A stretch of 64,000 nt of DNA from an uncultured Pseudomonadota bacterium (GTDB lineage: Bacteria > Myxococcota_A > UBA796 > SXON01): assembly GCA_903875225.1 (NCBI GenBank), contig CAIQVJ010000124.1, forward strand, positions 1 to 64,000, given 5' to 3'. The notes under the pieces are model-generated. The model was not told the DNA's origin, did not search any database, and was given only the letters and a program-made list of their open reading frames with translations. Both the position numbers and the translations under genes were made by a program. Shown here piece after piece: positions 23,401 through 33,900 of this stretch. Positions within the stretch are counted from its first letter, which is position 1. The number at the start of each line of letters is the position of its first letter.

Positions 23401-26063
23401 GCGCGCTGCCACTGCAGCTTCCGGAGTCCGCGAAGGCGGGCTCGGCGGTGACGGTGACCACCCGCGCCCCCTACGCGGGGCGGATCTTGTGGACGGTGGA
23501 GGCCGACAAGGTCCTCGAGAGCCACTGGGAGAGCGTGAAGGCCGGAGACACCTCCTGGACCTTCGACGTCGGCACCTTCCGCCCGAACGTGTACGTCTCG
23601 GCCCTGCTCATCAAGGATCCCCACCTGGAGTCCCAGGCGGCGTTCATGCCCGACCGGGCCTTTGGCGTCGCGAGCATCCGGATCACGCCCGAGCAGTACA
23701 CCATGCCGGTCACGCTCACCGTGCCGGACGAGGTGCGTCCGCAGAGCCCGCTCACCGTGCAGGTGGACATCGGCGCGCAGACGGAGCCGGCGTTCGTCAC
23801 CATCGCAGCCGTGGACGAGGGCATCCTGTCGCTGACAGGCTATCCCGACCCCGACCCCGAACCGACCATCTTCGCGCGCCGGGCGCTCGGCGTGAGCAGC
23901 TACGAGACAGTGGGGTGGACCCTCCTGTCCCAGCCCGGCGGCGCGGGGCGTAGGAGCGGCGGCGACAGCGGCGGCGGGATGGGCCGGGTGCAGATGGTGC
24001 ACCCCGTCTCGCTGTGGAGCGGCGTCGTCGTCGTGCCGGCCAGCGGCAAGGCCACGGTCACCCTGCAAATCCCCAGCTACCGCGGGTCCCTGCACGTGAT
24101 GGCGGTCGCCGCCACCAGAACGCGCATGGGCAGCGCTGCCAGCGATGTCGTGGTGCGCGACCCGCTCACCCTCGTGGCCACGATGCCCCGATTCCTCACC
24201 GTGGGAGACGTTGCGCAGGTTCCGGTGCAGGTCACCAACCTGACCGGTTCCCCGCAGGATGTACGCGTGCAGATGAGCGTGAGTCAGGCCGGATCCGCCG
24301 GACAGCTTGCGTTCGTAGACCTCGGCGACCGGGGGCTCGCCCTGGGGTTCGGCGGGGCCCAGTCGGGCCAGCTCAAGCTCGCGGCGAATGAGTCGGGAAC
24401 GCTCGTGTTCCGCCTCGCAGGGCGCACCTCGGGGGCCGCGCGGGTGGACCTCCGGGCCACCGCCGGGAAGGAGACCTCGACCGACCACTTCGACGTGCCG
24501 GTGGGTCTGTGGGAGCCGGAGGTCACCGAGACGCTGCGGCTGCCCCTCGGCGGGGGTGCCACCTCGCTCGCCACGGCCCTCGCAGGCTGGAAGCCGGGGA
24601 CCGAGCACAGCCAGGTGTGGGTGACAGCAAACCCGTACGCCCAGGCATTCGCGCACCTTCGCCACCTGGTCCACTACCCCTACGGCTGTATCGAGCAGAC
24701 GACGTCGAGCGCGAGGCCCCTGCTCTACGCTCGGGACCTGATCGTGCACGCCGCGCCGGACAGCGCACGAGACCACAAGATCGAGGACATGGTGCAGGCG
24801 GGCATCGACCGCGTGCTCTCGATGCAGACGCCCTCTGGCGGGTTCTCCTACTGGCCGGGCGGTCGCGAGCCGGTCGTGTGGGGCACGGCCTACGCGGTGC
24901 ACTTCCTGCTCGACGCGCAGCAGGCCGGCTACGCAGTCCCGAAGTCCGATCTCGACGACGCCGTGCGGTGGCTCGGGCGTGAGCTCGACAGTACCCGCAT
25001 CACCGACCACGACAGGGCATACGCCCACTACCTGCTGGCCCGGGCTGGCCAACCCCAGATGGCTTCGGCGCAGCGGCTGTACACCAACCTCGGGAAGGAC
25101 GCGAGGGACGAGGACCGCTACACGCTCCAGGCGGCGATCTGGCTCGCGGGGGACCACCGCTACGAGAAGGAGCTCCGGCACCCGGCCACCACGATCGGGG
25201 TGCAGCGCGTGAACGACTGGTCGTTCTACTCGGACCTCCGTGAGCGCGGGCTGATCCTGTCGATCTTCCGGGACCTGTTCGGGGCCGATGCCGCGGGCCA
25301 ACCCCTCGCAGACGCGGTCGCTGCCGGCCTCACGCAGTCCAGCACGAGCGCCTGGTACACGACCCAGGAGCTCGCCTGGGGGCTCACCGGCCTCGCCAAG
25401 TCCATCAGCAAGGACGTCGAGACCGTCGCAGCCACGATGAAGCGCGGGAACGGAAGCGTCGTACCCGCGCTCGGCGGACAGAGCGGCACCTGGCTGCTCT
25501 CCGGGCCGACGCTCCAGCCCGATGGCCTCTCGATCGAGGGCGCGAAGGGGCTCTACGCGGTGGTCACGACCACCGGTAACCGCGTGTTCGACAACGACCT
25601 GTGGGGCTCCCATGGGCTGCAGATCACGCGCGAGTGGAAGGACGCGCAGGGCAGCGGCATCCAGCCCAGCACGCTCCAACTGGGTACCCCGGTGTACGTG
25701 GACCTCACCGTGCGAAACGTGAGCGGCTACCGGCTGCAGAACCTGGCGCTCACCGATCGGGTCGCCGCCTCGTGGGAGATCGAGAACCCCCGACTGGGCC
25801 GCGGGTCCATGCCCGACTGGGTGGACCCGGACGCCCTCTGGCAGAGCGAGAACATGAACGTGCGTGATGACCGCATCGAGGTGTTCGGCACGCTCGAGGC
25901 GAACCAGGAGGTGCACGTCGTGTACATGACGAGGGCGACCTTCGCCGGCACGTTCCACCTGCCCGAGGTGAGCGTCGAGGCGATGTACGAGCCCACCGTG
26001 TGGGCGCGCTCCGGCGGGGGCTCCGTGGTCGTGATTGGGCCATGGGAAGGCAAGGTGCTGTAG
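20421..26063 (+). CDS. bacterial alpha-2-macroglobulin lipoprotein
   Basis: 1880 residues. Lipoprotein signal MPRLPFAVLTLVVLASVAC with Ser after the Cys. A long series of macroglobulin beta domains follows, including YRPGDVAHVAALVR and TTFNVEEFVPERLRV, the hallmark of the family. The thioester motif CIEQ is intact with Cys1423 (YGCIEQT), then the alpha/alpha toroid (PSGGFSYWPGG) and a C-terminal receptor-like domain. It traps proteases that attack the periplasm by covalent thioester capture, sparing peptidoglycan synthases. GAGG precedes the ATG. pbpC follows after 13 nt, the standard YfhM-PbpC arrangement. Confidence 0.95.
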   Translation: MPRLPFAVLTLVVLASVACSGGKPDNAVLLPDAAMPDAEPRELAFVFRTRGDEGAIPTSVAFHANLPIFASSVVGKAPPSGTELVLDPPVAGSLTVEDRSSLVFTADEPLKPATQYRARLVSIGGTAQPEWLKDWKEKTAEFTTPPFAFTHAALATWEKDHAAILLSFSGPVSFDDVARHVELTDSGHRVDASFESGPNANTVWATVRGADLKNAIGHDVALHLTAGVPLPQDPSVVAGDATATLHFAKPGPQMTVAAVKPREGMNGFYVDVLCKDDAVEGTRWFWDRDSYDDYQLSTRCMLDDSSIAEFVHVAVDGKAIPVTVTAADTGFRIFGTFPFGQASVRVDAGATTVDGAVLATALDTTVDIPHRVPRLDFATQGRYLPHSAWTSLAIQHTNVPAVELIVRHVPEENVVFWMSGAEPADERTSNIVLKKEIALSDPIDEKATSWIDVGALLPQAGSGVYEISLAQVDPAPEKQDENAEDNTSDTGSSWHPDYSPPDARAVSRILLTDMHLLAKVSAPDPTHGWATVLDAWTVDVHTNDALSGTTVSLVRPSGQVVGTCVTDHDGHCSVALPADGVDTTAPMALLARNGKDFTYLKFDDLRLSVPSDSAGATGADAPYRVAIWSERGVYRPGDVAHVAALVRAEDHLAPKPSVPMVLKLYDPTGKELRKQVVEPNEAGLGTWDVPFGDWATTGEYRVAAEIGGKSAGDTTFNVEEFVPERLRVDASSKAHDALATDSVSVDVQGDWLFGGAAIGSNVELSCEISPGTFAPASQPGFHFGPVVVSGEATPRPITLGKATGVLDEVGHATIACPTSAAAGGLTGPGTLVAKAAVFEGDSGRTTVKDAEIAVHPDRAYVGLKGPETGDFGHPFKIQGVVVDWQGKPVTATTPIKLTLMRLEEEVGWVWDEDTNESVYQRSPRRAQEATVQATATNGTFSAELTPGQDAAGWIVVAELGRGRTELRIDSAGRRWWWSSWDTSVDQTPRPQLPGALPLQLPESAKAGSAVTVTTRAPYAGRILWTVEADKVLESHWESVKAGDTSWTFDVGTFRPNVYVSALLIKDPHLESQAAFMPDRAFGVASIRITPEQYTMPVTLTVPDEVRPQSPLTVQVDIGAQTEPAFVTIAAVDEGILSLTGYPDPDPEPTIFARRALGVSSYETVGWTLLSQPGGAGRRSGGDSGGGMGRVQMVHPVSLWSGVVVVPASGKATVTLQIPSYRGSLHVMAVAATRTRMGSAASDVVVRDPLTLVATMPRFLTVGDVAQVPVQVTNLTGSPQDVRVQMSVSQAGSAGQLAFVDLGDRGLALGFGGAQSGQLKLAANESGTLVFRLAGRTSGAARVDLRATAGKETSTDHFDVPVGLWEPEVTETLRLPLGGGATSLATALAGWKPGTEHSQVWVTANPYAQAFAHLRHLVHYPYGCIEQTTSSARPLLYARDLIVHAAPDSARDHKIEDMVQAGIDRVLSMQTPSGGFSYWPGGREPVVWGTAYAVHFLLDAQQAGYAVPKSDLDDAVRWLGRELDSTRITDHDRAYAHYLLARAGQPQMASAQRLYTNLGKDARDEDRYTLQAAIWLAGDHRYEKELRHPATTIGVQRVNDWSFYSDLRERGLILSIFRDLFGADAAGQPLADAVAAGLTQSSTSAWYTTQELAWGLTGLAKSISKDVETVAATMKRGNGSVVPALGGQSGTWLLSGPTLQPDGLSIEGAKGLYAVVTTTGNRVFDNDLWGSHGLQITREWKDAQGSGIQPSTLQLGTPVYVDLTVRNVSGYRLQNLALTDRVAASWEIENPRLGRGSMPDWVDPDALWQSENMNVRDDRIEVFGTLEANQEVHVVYMTRATFAGTFHLPEVSVEAMYEPTVWARSGGGSVVVIGPWEGKVL

Positions 26064-26076
26064 GGCGGGGGCTACC

Positions 26077-28380
26077 ATGAACCGCAGAGCCGATTCGCCC
26101 CGGTGGGGCTGGGCTGTCGTGGTCGCGTTCGCGCTCTGGCCGGCCCTGCTGTCCCTCGCCTGGACGACCCCGCTCCCGGACGCGCTCCAGCGGCCCGGGT
26201 CCAAGGAGATCCGCTACGCAGACGGCTCGGCGGCCTGGCTCGCGCTCGCACCCGACGAACAGTGGCGGGTGCCCGTCCGACTCGATGACGTCGACCCAGC
26301 CTACGTCCAGGCGCTCCTGACGGTGGAGGACGAGCGTTTTCCCCTGCACCCGGGCGTCGATGTCGTGTCGGTCGCCCGCGCGGCCGGTCAGAACCTGCTG
26401 CACGGAGAGGTGGTCAGCGGGGCCAGCACGTTGACCATGCAGGTCGCCCGGATGAGCGAGCCCAAGGCGCGCACGTGGGCGAGCAAGGGCATCGAGGCCC
26501 TGCGCGCACTGCAGATCGAGCTGCGCCAGGCGAAGTCCGACACCCTGGCCGACTACCTGACGCTCGTGCCCTACGGCCGGAACATCCAGGGCGTGGAGGC
26601 GGCGTCGCTCTGGATGTTCGGACACACCGCGGCCGACCTCTCGCCCGCCGAGATCGCCACGTTGCTGGCGATCCCGCAGGACCCGAACCACCGGTTCCCC
26701 TCGCCTGCCAACCACGACCGGCTCACGGCCGCCCGGGATGCCATCGCCCGGCGCCTCTGGACCGGCGAGACCCTCGATGGGGCGCTCAACGCGCACGTCC
26801 CCGTGGCCTTCGCGGCCGTGCCGCGGGACGTGCCCCACGCCGCCGCCTGGCTCCACGCCCGGGGGGCCGCTCCCGATCGGGTGATCGCCACGACCCTGGA
26901 CCGGGGTGTCCAGCGCGTCGCCAGCCGGGTGCTCGGCCGCGGCGGGCCGGGGCTCCACGACCGTGGGATCCACAACGGCGCGATCATCGTCGTGGAGCAC
27001 GCCACCGGGCGGATCCGCGCCCTCGCCGGGCTCGACGGGCTCGGGAGCTGGTCCGGCGCCCAGATCCCACCGTTCTCGCAGCCGCGATCGCCCGGTTCTG
27101 CGCTCAAGCCCATCCTCTACGCCCTCGCCATGGATCGCGGGCTCGTCCGGCCCGCCACGCTCGTGCCCGACGTCCCGGCGCACTACGGCACCTACAGCCC
27201 CGAGAACTACGACCACGACTGGGCGGGCATGGTGCGGATGGACGAGGCGCTGAGCCACTCGCTGAACGTCCCGTTCGTGAACCTGCTCTCGCGGTTCGGC
27301 GTCGAGTCGTTCCTCGGGACACTTCGAGCGGGTGGCCTGCGCCACCTCTCCCCGAAGCCCGGATGGTACGGGCTCTCCGCGATCATCGGAGGCCTGGAGC
27401 TCACCCCGCTGGAGCTGGCGCAGCTCTACACCGCTGTCGCCGAGGACGGTCGCGCCCGCTCGCTCACCATCCTCCAGGACGAGCGCAGCGCGGCGCCCAT
27501 CCGTCTGTTCTCGGAGGGCGCCGCCTGGCTCACCCGCAACACGCTCCGGTTGCGCGACCGCCCGGACTTCCCATCACGCGCGAGCCTGACGGACCTGCCC
27601 CTTCAGATCCACTGGAAGACGGGCACCAGCTTCGGGAACCGCGACGCCTGGGCGGTGGGCTCCGGTGCCCGGTACACCGTCGTCGTGTGGCTCGGGAACC
27701 TCGATCAGACCCCGTCCGCGGCGCTCGTAGGGGCGGAGAGTGCAGCCCCCCTGCTGTTCGACACGCTCGAGGGCCTGAACGACGGCCTCGTCACCGCCGA
27801 TCCCGCCCCGAGTGACGTCGAGTCCGTCGACGTTTGCGCGCTCTCGGGAGAGCTGCCCGGTGCGGGGTGCCCCCACGCCCGCGCATTCTCGCTCGTCGGT
27901 CACGCCCCGCACGTGACCTGTCCCCTCCACGTGCTCGCCTGGGTGGACCCCGCGACCGGCGAGCGCGTGGGCCCTGCGTGCCCCACGAGCGTGCCGCAGG
28001 GCGTGCAGTCGGTGTTCGTGCAGTGGCCGGCGAACGTCGCCCGACACCTCGGAGATCGCTATCGCGGCTCCGCCACCGTCCCGCCCTGGGCGCCGGCCTG
28101 CGCGCCAGACGCCGCGCATGGACCGCGAATCGTCACCCCCAGCGCGGACCAGCAGATCCTGTTGATCCCGGGCCTGGCGGCCGACCGGCAGGAGGTCGCG
28201 CTGGAGGCGGAGGCGGAGGGCGACGTCGTCTGGTACGTGGACGGAAGGCTGCTCGCCCGGGGTCCTTCAACCGAGCGCCAGTGGTGGACGCCCCAACCGG
28301 GCAAGCACACGGTCGCCGTGATGGACGCGTCCGGCGCCACTGCGGAACGCGTGATCAAGGTCTCGAGCGGGGGGCGATAG
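26077..28380 (+). CDS. pbpC: penicillin-binding protein 1C
   Basis: 767 residues, bifunctional peptidoglycan synthase. N-terminal membrane anchor (about 10-28). The glycosyltransferase domain has Glu84 in VEDERF, HPGVD and GASTLTMQVARM. The transpeptidase domain carries SxxK as Ser341-Lys344 (GSALKP), SxN as SLN and KTG (HWKTGTS). The C-terminal 90 residues form the BiPBP_C beta domain. ATG 26077 is chosen with GGGGG upstream and no overlap to the A2M stop. Paired with the A2M gene, it is thought to repair cell wall when A2M is engaged. The stop TAG is part of a palindrome shared with the convergent NUDIX stop. Confidence 0.93.
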   Translation: MNRRADSPRWGWAVVVAFALWPALLSLAWTTPLPDALQRPGSKEIRYADGSAAWLALAPDEQWRVPVRLDDVDPAYVQALLTVEDERFPLHPGVDVVSVARAAGQNLLHGEVVSGASTLTMQVARMSEPKARTWASKGIEALRALQIELRQAKSDTLADYLTLVPYGRNIQGVEAASLWMFGHTAADLSPAEIATLLAIPQDPNHRFPSPANHDRLTAARDAIARRLWTGETLDGALNAHVPVAFAAVPRDVPHAAAWLHARGAAPDRVIATTLDRGVQRVASRVLGRGGPGLHDRGIHNGAIIVVEHATGRIRALAGLDGLGSWSGAQIPPFSQPRSPGSALKPILYALAMDRGLVRPATLVPDVPAHYGTYSPENYDHDWAGMVRMDEALSHSLNVPFVNLLSRFGVESFLGTLRAGGLRHLSPKPGWYGLSAIIGGLELTPLELAQLYTAVAEDGRARSLTILQDERSAAPIRLFSEGAAWLTRNTLRLRDRPDFPSRASLTDLPLQIHWKTGTSFGNRDAWAVGSGARYTVVVWLGNLDQTPSAALVGAESAAPLLFDTLEGLNDGLVTADPAPSDVESVDVCALSGELPGAGCPHARAFSLVGHAPHVTCPLHVLAWVDPATGERVGPACPTSVPQGVQSVFVQWPANVARHLGDRYRGSATVPPWAPACAPDAAHGPRIVTPSADQQILLIPGLAADRQEVALEAEAEGDVVWYVDGRLLARGPSTERQWWTPQPGKHTVAVMDASGATAERVIKVSSGGR

Positions 28381-28393
28381 GGCCGGGGCCCTA
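28378..28393. terminator. palindrome containing both convergent stop codons
   Basis: TAGGGCC-GG-GGCCCTA: the left TAG is the pbpC stop, the right CTA is the NUDIX stop on the other strand. With no space between genes this hairpin may be the only bidirectional termination signal; no U-run. Confidence 0.35.
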
Positions 28394-29062
28394 CCCCTTT
28401 GCCCACCAGCGCCCCTGCAGGAACGCGTACCTGTGCGGGGGATCGACCGATTCTGTGGACGGATGGTCCGGATCCCCCGGGAGGAGCACGAAGTGCGTAC
28501 CGTCCGGCTCGATGTGGTAGGCCGGGCAGCAGGGGACGAGCGCGTAGCGGGCGTCCAGCACCGCCTGCACCTCCCGCACGTGCCGCATCTCCCACAGGGT
28601 ACGCAGCGTGGGCGGAGCAACGGGCAACGTGCCCGCCTCGACCCGCGCGACAGCCTCCGGGATGGCGAACCATGCGCCGTTCACGGCCTCCTCGCCGTCG
28701 ATCACCGGCTCGACACCGGGCGGCACCCGCGCCACGAAGAACAGGGTGTCGAAGCGGCGGGGCTCGGCCACCGGCGTGATCCACCGGGCGTAGGGGCGGA
28801 GCGCGGTGAGGTCGAGCGTGACGTTGGCCTCCTCCGCGAGCTCACGCACCGCTGCGGTCCAGAAAGCGCGCGGGACCCGGGGATCCGGCTCCAGCCCTCC
28901 ATCCTCGTCTGCGGGATCCACCCGGCCACCGGGGAACACCCAGGCCGAAGGCATGAAGCCCACGGCTCGACTGCGCTCCTGCAGCCAGACTTCCGGCCCG
29001 GCGGGGGTGTCGCGCAGGAGGACCACCGTGGCGGCGAGGCGCGGGACAGCGGGGTCACCCAA
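28391..29062 (-). CDS. NUDIX hydrolase, NUDT19-like (acyl-CoA diphosphatase type)
   Basis: 223 residues. Visible elements are RSRAVGFMPSAWVFPGGRVDPAD, then after an insertion of about 20 residues AAVRELAEEANV, the RExxEE part of the Nudix box. The split box with WVFPGGxxDxxD is typical of the NUDT7/NUDT19 branch that hydrolyses CoA esters. It would cleave acyl-CoA or CoA to 3',5'-ADP and acyl-phosphopantetheine. The start is TTG 29062, since a stop codon occurs eight codons upstream; weak AGGG is present. The gene follows the propeller lipoprotein by 21 nt and converges with pbpC. Confidence 0.82.
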   Translation of the reverse strand: MGDPAVPRLAATVVLLRDTPAGPEVWLQERSRAVGFMPSAWVFPGGRVDPADEDGGLEPDPRVPRAFWTAAVRELAEEANVTLDLTALRPYARWITPVAEPRRFDTLFFVARVPPGVEPVIDGEEAVNGAWFAIPEAVARVEAGTLPVAPPTLRTLWEMRHVREVQAVLDARYALVPCCPAYHIEPDGTHFVLLPGDPDHPSTESVDPPHRYAFLQGRWWAKG

Positions 29063-29083
29063 CCCGGCACCGGCCCTGATCGG

Positions 29084-30934
29084 CTATTGCCACTCTACCT
29101 CCGCCTTCCCGCCGTCCAGCTCGATACGCGCCGCCTTGTCAACGTCGGTGAGCGGCAGGAGCAGCATCTCCCGACGATCGGTCTCGTCCCACCCTCCGCC
29201 GGTGGGCCCGACCGTGTAGTCGAACGCCGCCGGCCGACCCGGAAACACGAGGGCATCGTCGATCGTGCCGTCCACGTTCGAATCCACGCCCTTGATGGTG
29301 AGCAGCCCGGAGTCCACAGACAGCAGGAACTGGTCCCCATCTGTCGGCGGCAGGGCCCCGGACACGATGAGGAAGCTGATGGCACCGTCGTCGGAGAGGT
29401 ACCGCACGTCGTCGAGGGCGTGGCGCTCCTGGAACCCCGAGTGGTTGCCCTCCACGGTCCAGGAGGTGCTCGCGGCCTCGTAGGTGATGGTCCACGTCTC
29501 CGTCTGGGCGACCCCGCCACAGTTCGAGAACGTGGCCTGCTCGCCAGAATACGAGTCGATCCACAGCGCCGAGTCCGAGGTGGGGCCGATGTCGTTGAGC
29601 GAGACATAGGCGTCCGACGTGGACCAGAGCTGGTTGGGGCCGTGCGGTCCGCGCAGGTCGGTGACCGCGCAGCCGGTGGACCCGTCCAACTGGAACACGT
29701 AGCCATCGCTCGTCGAGACGGCGACGGCGGGCACTCGCGGCCGGGCGCCCCAGGTGGTGGTCTTCTGTTGCCAGACACTGCCGATGCTCGCCGCCAGACC
29801 GCTCACCGGCGAGCCCAGGAACACACCATCGGTCTCGGGCGTCAGCGGGTTCGGATCCACGGGGAGGTTGAGCACCGGGTCGTACACATCCACGCGGTTG
29901 AGCGCGAGCGGGGCGATGAACAGGTGGGTGAACGGCGCGCCGTTCACGTCGTACCCGGCGCTGTACGCAAGGTCGACCACTGCGCCTGCGGCCGGGATGA
30001 GGTCACCCTCGGTGCCGGTGGCCACGTCCACCCGGTGCACCTGCGCGAGCCGCGAGTCCGCGACGAACACGGTGTCCACCCCGTCGACGTCTGCGAGCAC
30101 CATGCGCCCGGCGCCGGTCCCTGGGCTGAACTGCACGGTGCGTCGAAGCTCGCCGGTCGCGGCGTCCCACACGTTGATGCCGCTGCCCGTGGCGTCCGAA
30201 TAGCTGCCCCACACCTCGTCGCCCACGACCAGGAGGTCGATCACGACATCCTCGCTGGGGATCTCGACCAGGCCGGTGTCGGTGTGGATCTCGAACCGGT
30301 CCCCAGCGGTCGCGGAGCCAGACAGGGTGAAGCCAAGCTCACCGTGATCGGAGACCCAGGGGGCGCCTGCGAAGGGCTCGCTCGTCTGCGGACCCGAGGC
30401 GCTGCCCTCTGCCCACCAGCGGGCGCCGTCGTAGCTCACCGACCAGTCCTCGGTGGTCGTGAAGCCGTCGCGGACGACCACGTCGGCGAGCACAGCGTCG
30501 TCTCCGGTGCCGTCCACGTCCACGAACATGGCATCGCCGGCCGCGGCGGTGTCGAGCACCGGCTCACCCGAGTCGTCGAGTGAGTACCACGGGATCCGGA
30601 GAACGCTGGGTGCACCGGTGTCTGTGGCCCACACCGTCGCCCCGCCCTCGGGATCCACGTAGACCTCCACGTCGCCGAGGAGCCGGTCCTGTCCGGTCGG
30701 CAACGCGGGCGCGCGCAGGAAGCTGGCGGTCTTCGAGAGCGACAACAGCCGGCCGGCCTTGAGGTCCACCGGCACGATCACGCCGGACCGCTGGTTGGCG
30801 ATGAGACCCACCGGCTCGTCGAAGACCGTGGAGCCCTGCGGCACGATGGCTGCCGCGATGGGGCCGTCGAAGTGGAGCAGGATGCCTTCGGTCTTCGTGC
30901 AGCCGAAAAGAGAGAGGAGCAGGAGCGAGATCAC
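29084..30934 (-). CDS. large propeller-like lipoprotein
   Basis: 616 residues from GTG 30934, which overlaps the upstream stop as GTGA; another GTG 15 nt upstream is possible. Signal peptide MISLLLLSLFGC is uncharged and very short, with Thr after the Cys. The body has many beta-propeller-like blades with Asp/Gly turns (VEVYVDPEGGATVWATD, MVLADVDGVDTVFVAD, VAVSTSDGYVFQLDG) and two internal similar blocks, GFTTTEDWSVSYDGARWWAEG and TETWTITYEAASTSWTVEG. No enzymatic motif. It is coupled to the equally large lipoprotein upstream, so the two probably form a surface complex. Confidence 0.75.
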   Translation of the reverse strand: MISLLLLSLFGCTKTEGILLHFDGPIAAAIVPQGSTVFDEPVGLIANQRSGVIVPVDLKAGRLLSLSKTASFLRAPALPTGQDRLLGDVEVYVDPEGGATVWATDTGAPSVLRIPWYSLDDSGEPVLDTAAAGDAMFVDVDGTGDDAVLADVVVRDGFTTTEDWSVSYDGARWWAEGSASGPQTSEPFAGAPWVSDHGELGFTLSGSATAGDRFEIHTDTGLVEIPSEDVVIDLLVVGDEVWGSYSDATGSGINVWDAATGELRRTVQFSPGTGAGRMVLADVDGVDTVFVADSRLAQVHRVDVATGTEGDLIPAAGAVVDLAYSAGYDVNGAPFTHLFIAPLALNRVDVYDPVLNLPVDPNPLTPETDGVFLGSPVSGLAASIGSVWQQKTTTWGARPRVPAVAVSTSDGYVFQLDGSTGCAVTDLRGPHGPNQLWSTSDAYVSLNDIGPTSDSALWIDSYSGEQATFSNCGGVAQTETWTITYEAASTSWTVEGNHSGFQERHALDDVRYLSDDGAISFLIVSGALPPTDGDQFLLSVDSGLLTIKGVDSNVDGTIDDALVFPGRPAAFDYTVGPTGGGWDETDRREMLLLPLTDVDKAARIELDGGKAEVEWQ

Positions 30935-33900
30935 TTGTTCACCAACCACGTGAGCGGCTGCATGAAGGTTGGACTCTCCGGGTCGGTGTCGAGCACGAAG
31001 AGGGTGGAGTGCGTCGCCGTACCCTCCACCTCACCAGAGTAGTTGCCGACGAGGCCGCGCGTGCCGTCGGGCGTGAGCGCGATCGCGTAGGGGTTCTCGC
31101 CTACCTCGGTTGCCTCACCGACCAGCGTGCCGGCCGTGCCGACCGAGAGATCGTAGCAGCTCACCGAGTTGTCGTTGAAGTTGGTGACGAACAGGTGGTG
31201 GCCGTCGGGGTGCATCGCGAGCTGGCCCGGGCCGACGTCGGCCTGCGTGTTCACGCCTTCGTCGCGGGTGTTCCCGATAGGAAGCGGCAACATCGAGACG
31301 ATGCTGTCGTGGACGAGCTCGATGTCCTCGTCGTCGACGAGCATGCTGAGGTCGAAGGCGATGAGGCTGGAGGGAGTGTCGCTCACCGTCCAGAGCCACC
31401 CGTGCTCGTTGTCCACCACCGCGGCGCGCGGGCCGGCGGAGCCGCCGGTGGAGGTCTCGACCACGATGACGCTCTCCACGTCGAGGTAGTTGAGGTCCAC
31501 GAAGGTGCCGCCCTGGTCGGTGTCGGTGTCGTCGCGGATGTCCACGACGAAGATCTCCGGGAGCAGCTTGCAGGTCACGTAGAGGAAGCCGCGCACGTCG
31601 TCGCGTGCGAGCGCAGAACAGCCCCGCACCGGCGCGAGCGATGTGCCCTCCACCGTGACGTCGAGGTCGATCGCCTGTGCCGTGTCCTCGGGCTGGACCA
31701 CAAAACCCCAGGTGTCCGCGCGGGTGGGCATCGCAGCGTCGCGCCAGGCCCGGTCGGGCTCGTGCAGGATCGCGCGACCCGAGCGGCCGACACCGACATC
31801 GAGGCCGGTGTACCAGAGCGTCCATCCACCGTTCGTGGGCACGGTGACGGGGCGGACGAGGTCGCTCACCCCGAAGCTGCCGTCGGTCGGCGACATGATC
31901 GCCCGAGTCTCCTCGTCGATGTTCGTCGAGAGCTGGAAGCCGCCGCTCCCATCAAGCCCGTCGGCGTCCTCTGCATAGCCGAGCGACCACTGGTTGCCGT
32001 CGGAGCCGGCGAACCACAGGTGGACGACGCCATCACTGTCGACCTGCGCCATCGGATCCTGCACGCCGGAGTCGTCCCAGTCGCCCGGGCCCCCCGCGTT
32101 CAGCATCCACGCGTCGTCCGCGCCGGACACCCGGGTGAACGTGATGCCGTCCGTGGACTCGGCGAGCCCGATCTTCGGGTTTCCGCCATCCGTGCCCGTG
32201 TACCAGAGCTGGAGCGTGCCATCGTCCAGCACCACCGCGCTGCCCGGGATCGTTCCGACGCTCTCCCAGTCCGCGCCCGGGGCGAGCACAGGGGTCTCGT
32301 CGAGCGTCCACACGGTGCCGTCGTCCACGCTGGTCGCCGAGTAGACACTCGTGAGGCCGTTCGAGGTGCCGGCCACGTACATCCTGAGCTGGCTGCCTTC
32401 GTCCACGACGACGGCGTGGGAGAGGCCCTCGAGCGTGGAGGGCGCCTGCAGGACGGGCTCGGTCTCGAGGGAGAATGTGTCACCGACCAGCGATCCGCGG
32501 CCGATGGACTGGACGCCGTCGGCGTCGGTGAGGGTCACGTAGGCCTCGGACCCGACCCAGCAGTCGAGCTGGACGCCACCGGCGGAGTAGTCCCCGGCAT
32601 CGTCGGGGTCGAGCCGCTGCCCGGCAGCGACCCGGAGCGTGAACCCGTCGACGGGGTTCTGGATCTCGTCCCCTGGGGTGAGGGCGACGTCGAACACCTG
32701 GTCGTTGGCGCCGAGGATCGAGAAGGTGCTCTCGTCCGTGCCCTGCACGGCCACACGCGTGTTGGCGCGGTCGAGCCCGGTGGTCTCGAAGGCCTTCCCC
32801 TTCGGGGTCCACGTGGTGCCGTCCACGCTCGTGGCCTCGGCGACGATCGGGGGCAGCCCCGGCACCGTGTAGAGCATGTGGAACTGGCCGGCGAGCCACG
32901 TGACTGCCGGGCTCTGCGCGCCGCCCGCAGGCTCGAACCGGCTGTCGGACATCGTCCAGCTCACCAGGTCGTCGCTCCACGCCTCACCGATGCCGTCGGG
33001 CACGCCATCCGCACCGTCGTCCACCGTGAACCACATCCGGTACCGTTCGGAGGAGGCGTCGTAGAGCACGAACGGGTCGGTGAGCGAAGCGCCGTCGAGG
33101 CTGACGACAGCGCCCTCCCGCGTGTAGTCCGCGCCATCCGTGGAGGTCGCGGCCGCGATGAACTGGGTCTGGCCGTCGCCCGCGTCGTAGAACAACGACC
33201 AGAGCCCGCTCTGCTGGTAGAGCGTCGGTCCCCCGAGCACGAGCTCGGACCCGTTGGCCTCGGTCGCAAGCAGGGGATCTGCTGTGGTCCACGACGTGAT
33301 CATCGACGAATCGCCGTCGAGGACGTCGATGCCGCCGGAGTCGTCGTCGATGTAGAGCAGGTGCGGGACGTTGTCGAGGTCGAGGAAGAAGAACGGGTCG
33401 TTCAGGTCCCCCAGGCCATTGCCCGGCACGTCGGGATCACCCGGCGTCGCCGTCCAGGCCCCCTCGCCGTTCCCGGTGATGCGCGAGAGGCCTGGCGAGC
33501 GGCTCGTCGAGGGCCGCCACGCCCGGATCGTCCCCGGCTCCCAGCGCAGCTCCCAGGCAGTCGGCGAGAGCGAGGTCCCATCCGCGTTCTCGAGGGCTGC
33601 AAAGCTGGCACGGGAGCCGCTGCCGTCCACATCGTCGAACGGGTACCCGTCCACCGAGGCGTCCCCCCCGGGCGGGATGATGGCGACGGGCCGCGCGGCC
33701 ATGTCGAGCATCGTGATCTGGTGGGCGGTGCGGTCGAGCACGTACCCGATGTGCGTCGCCGGATCGTAGACGATCGCGTTGGGGTCGTAGCCGACGCCGA
33801 TCGACGATCCGCTCTCCGTGAGTCCCTCCGCCAGGGCCGGAGCTGCGGGGTCGGAGAGGTCCACGAAGTAGACGTCGTCCTCGGCCTCCCTCGTCCGGGC

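Noticed and set aside
21915..26204. Minus-strand open frame of about 1400 codons opposite the alpha-2-macroglobulin gene
   Set aside because: Shadow of the codon bias of the A2M gene; no recognisable motif, and A2M has an intact thioester and signal peptide.
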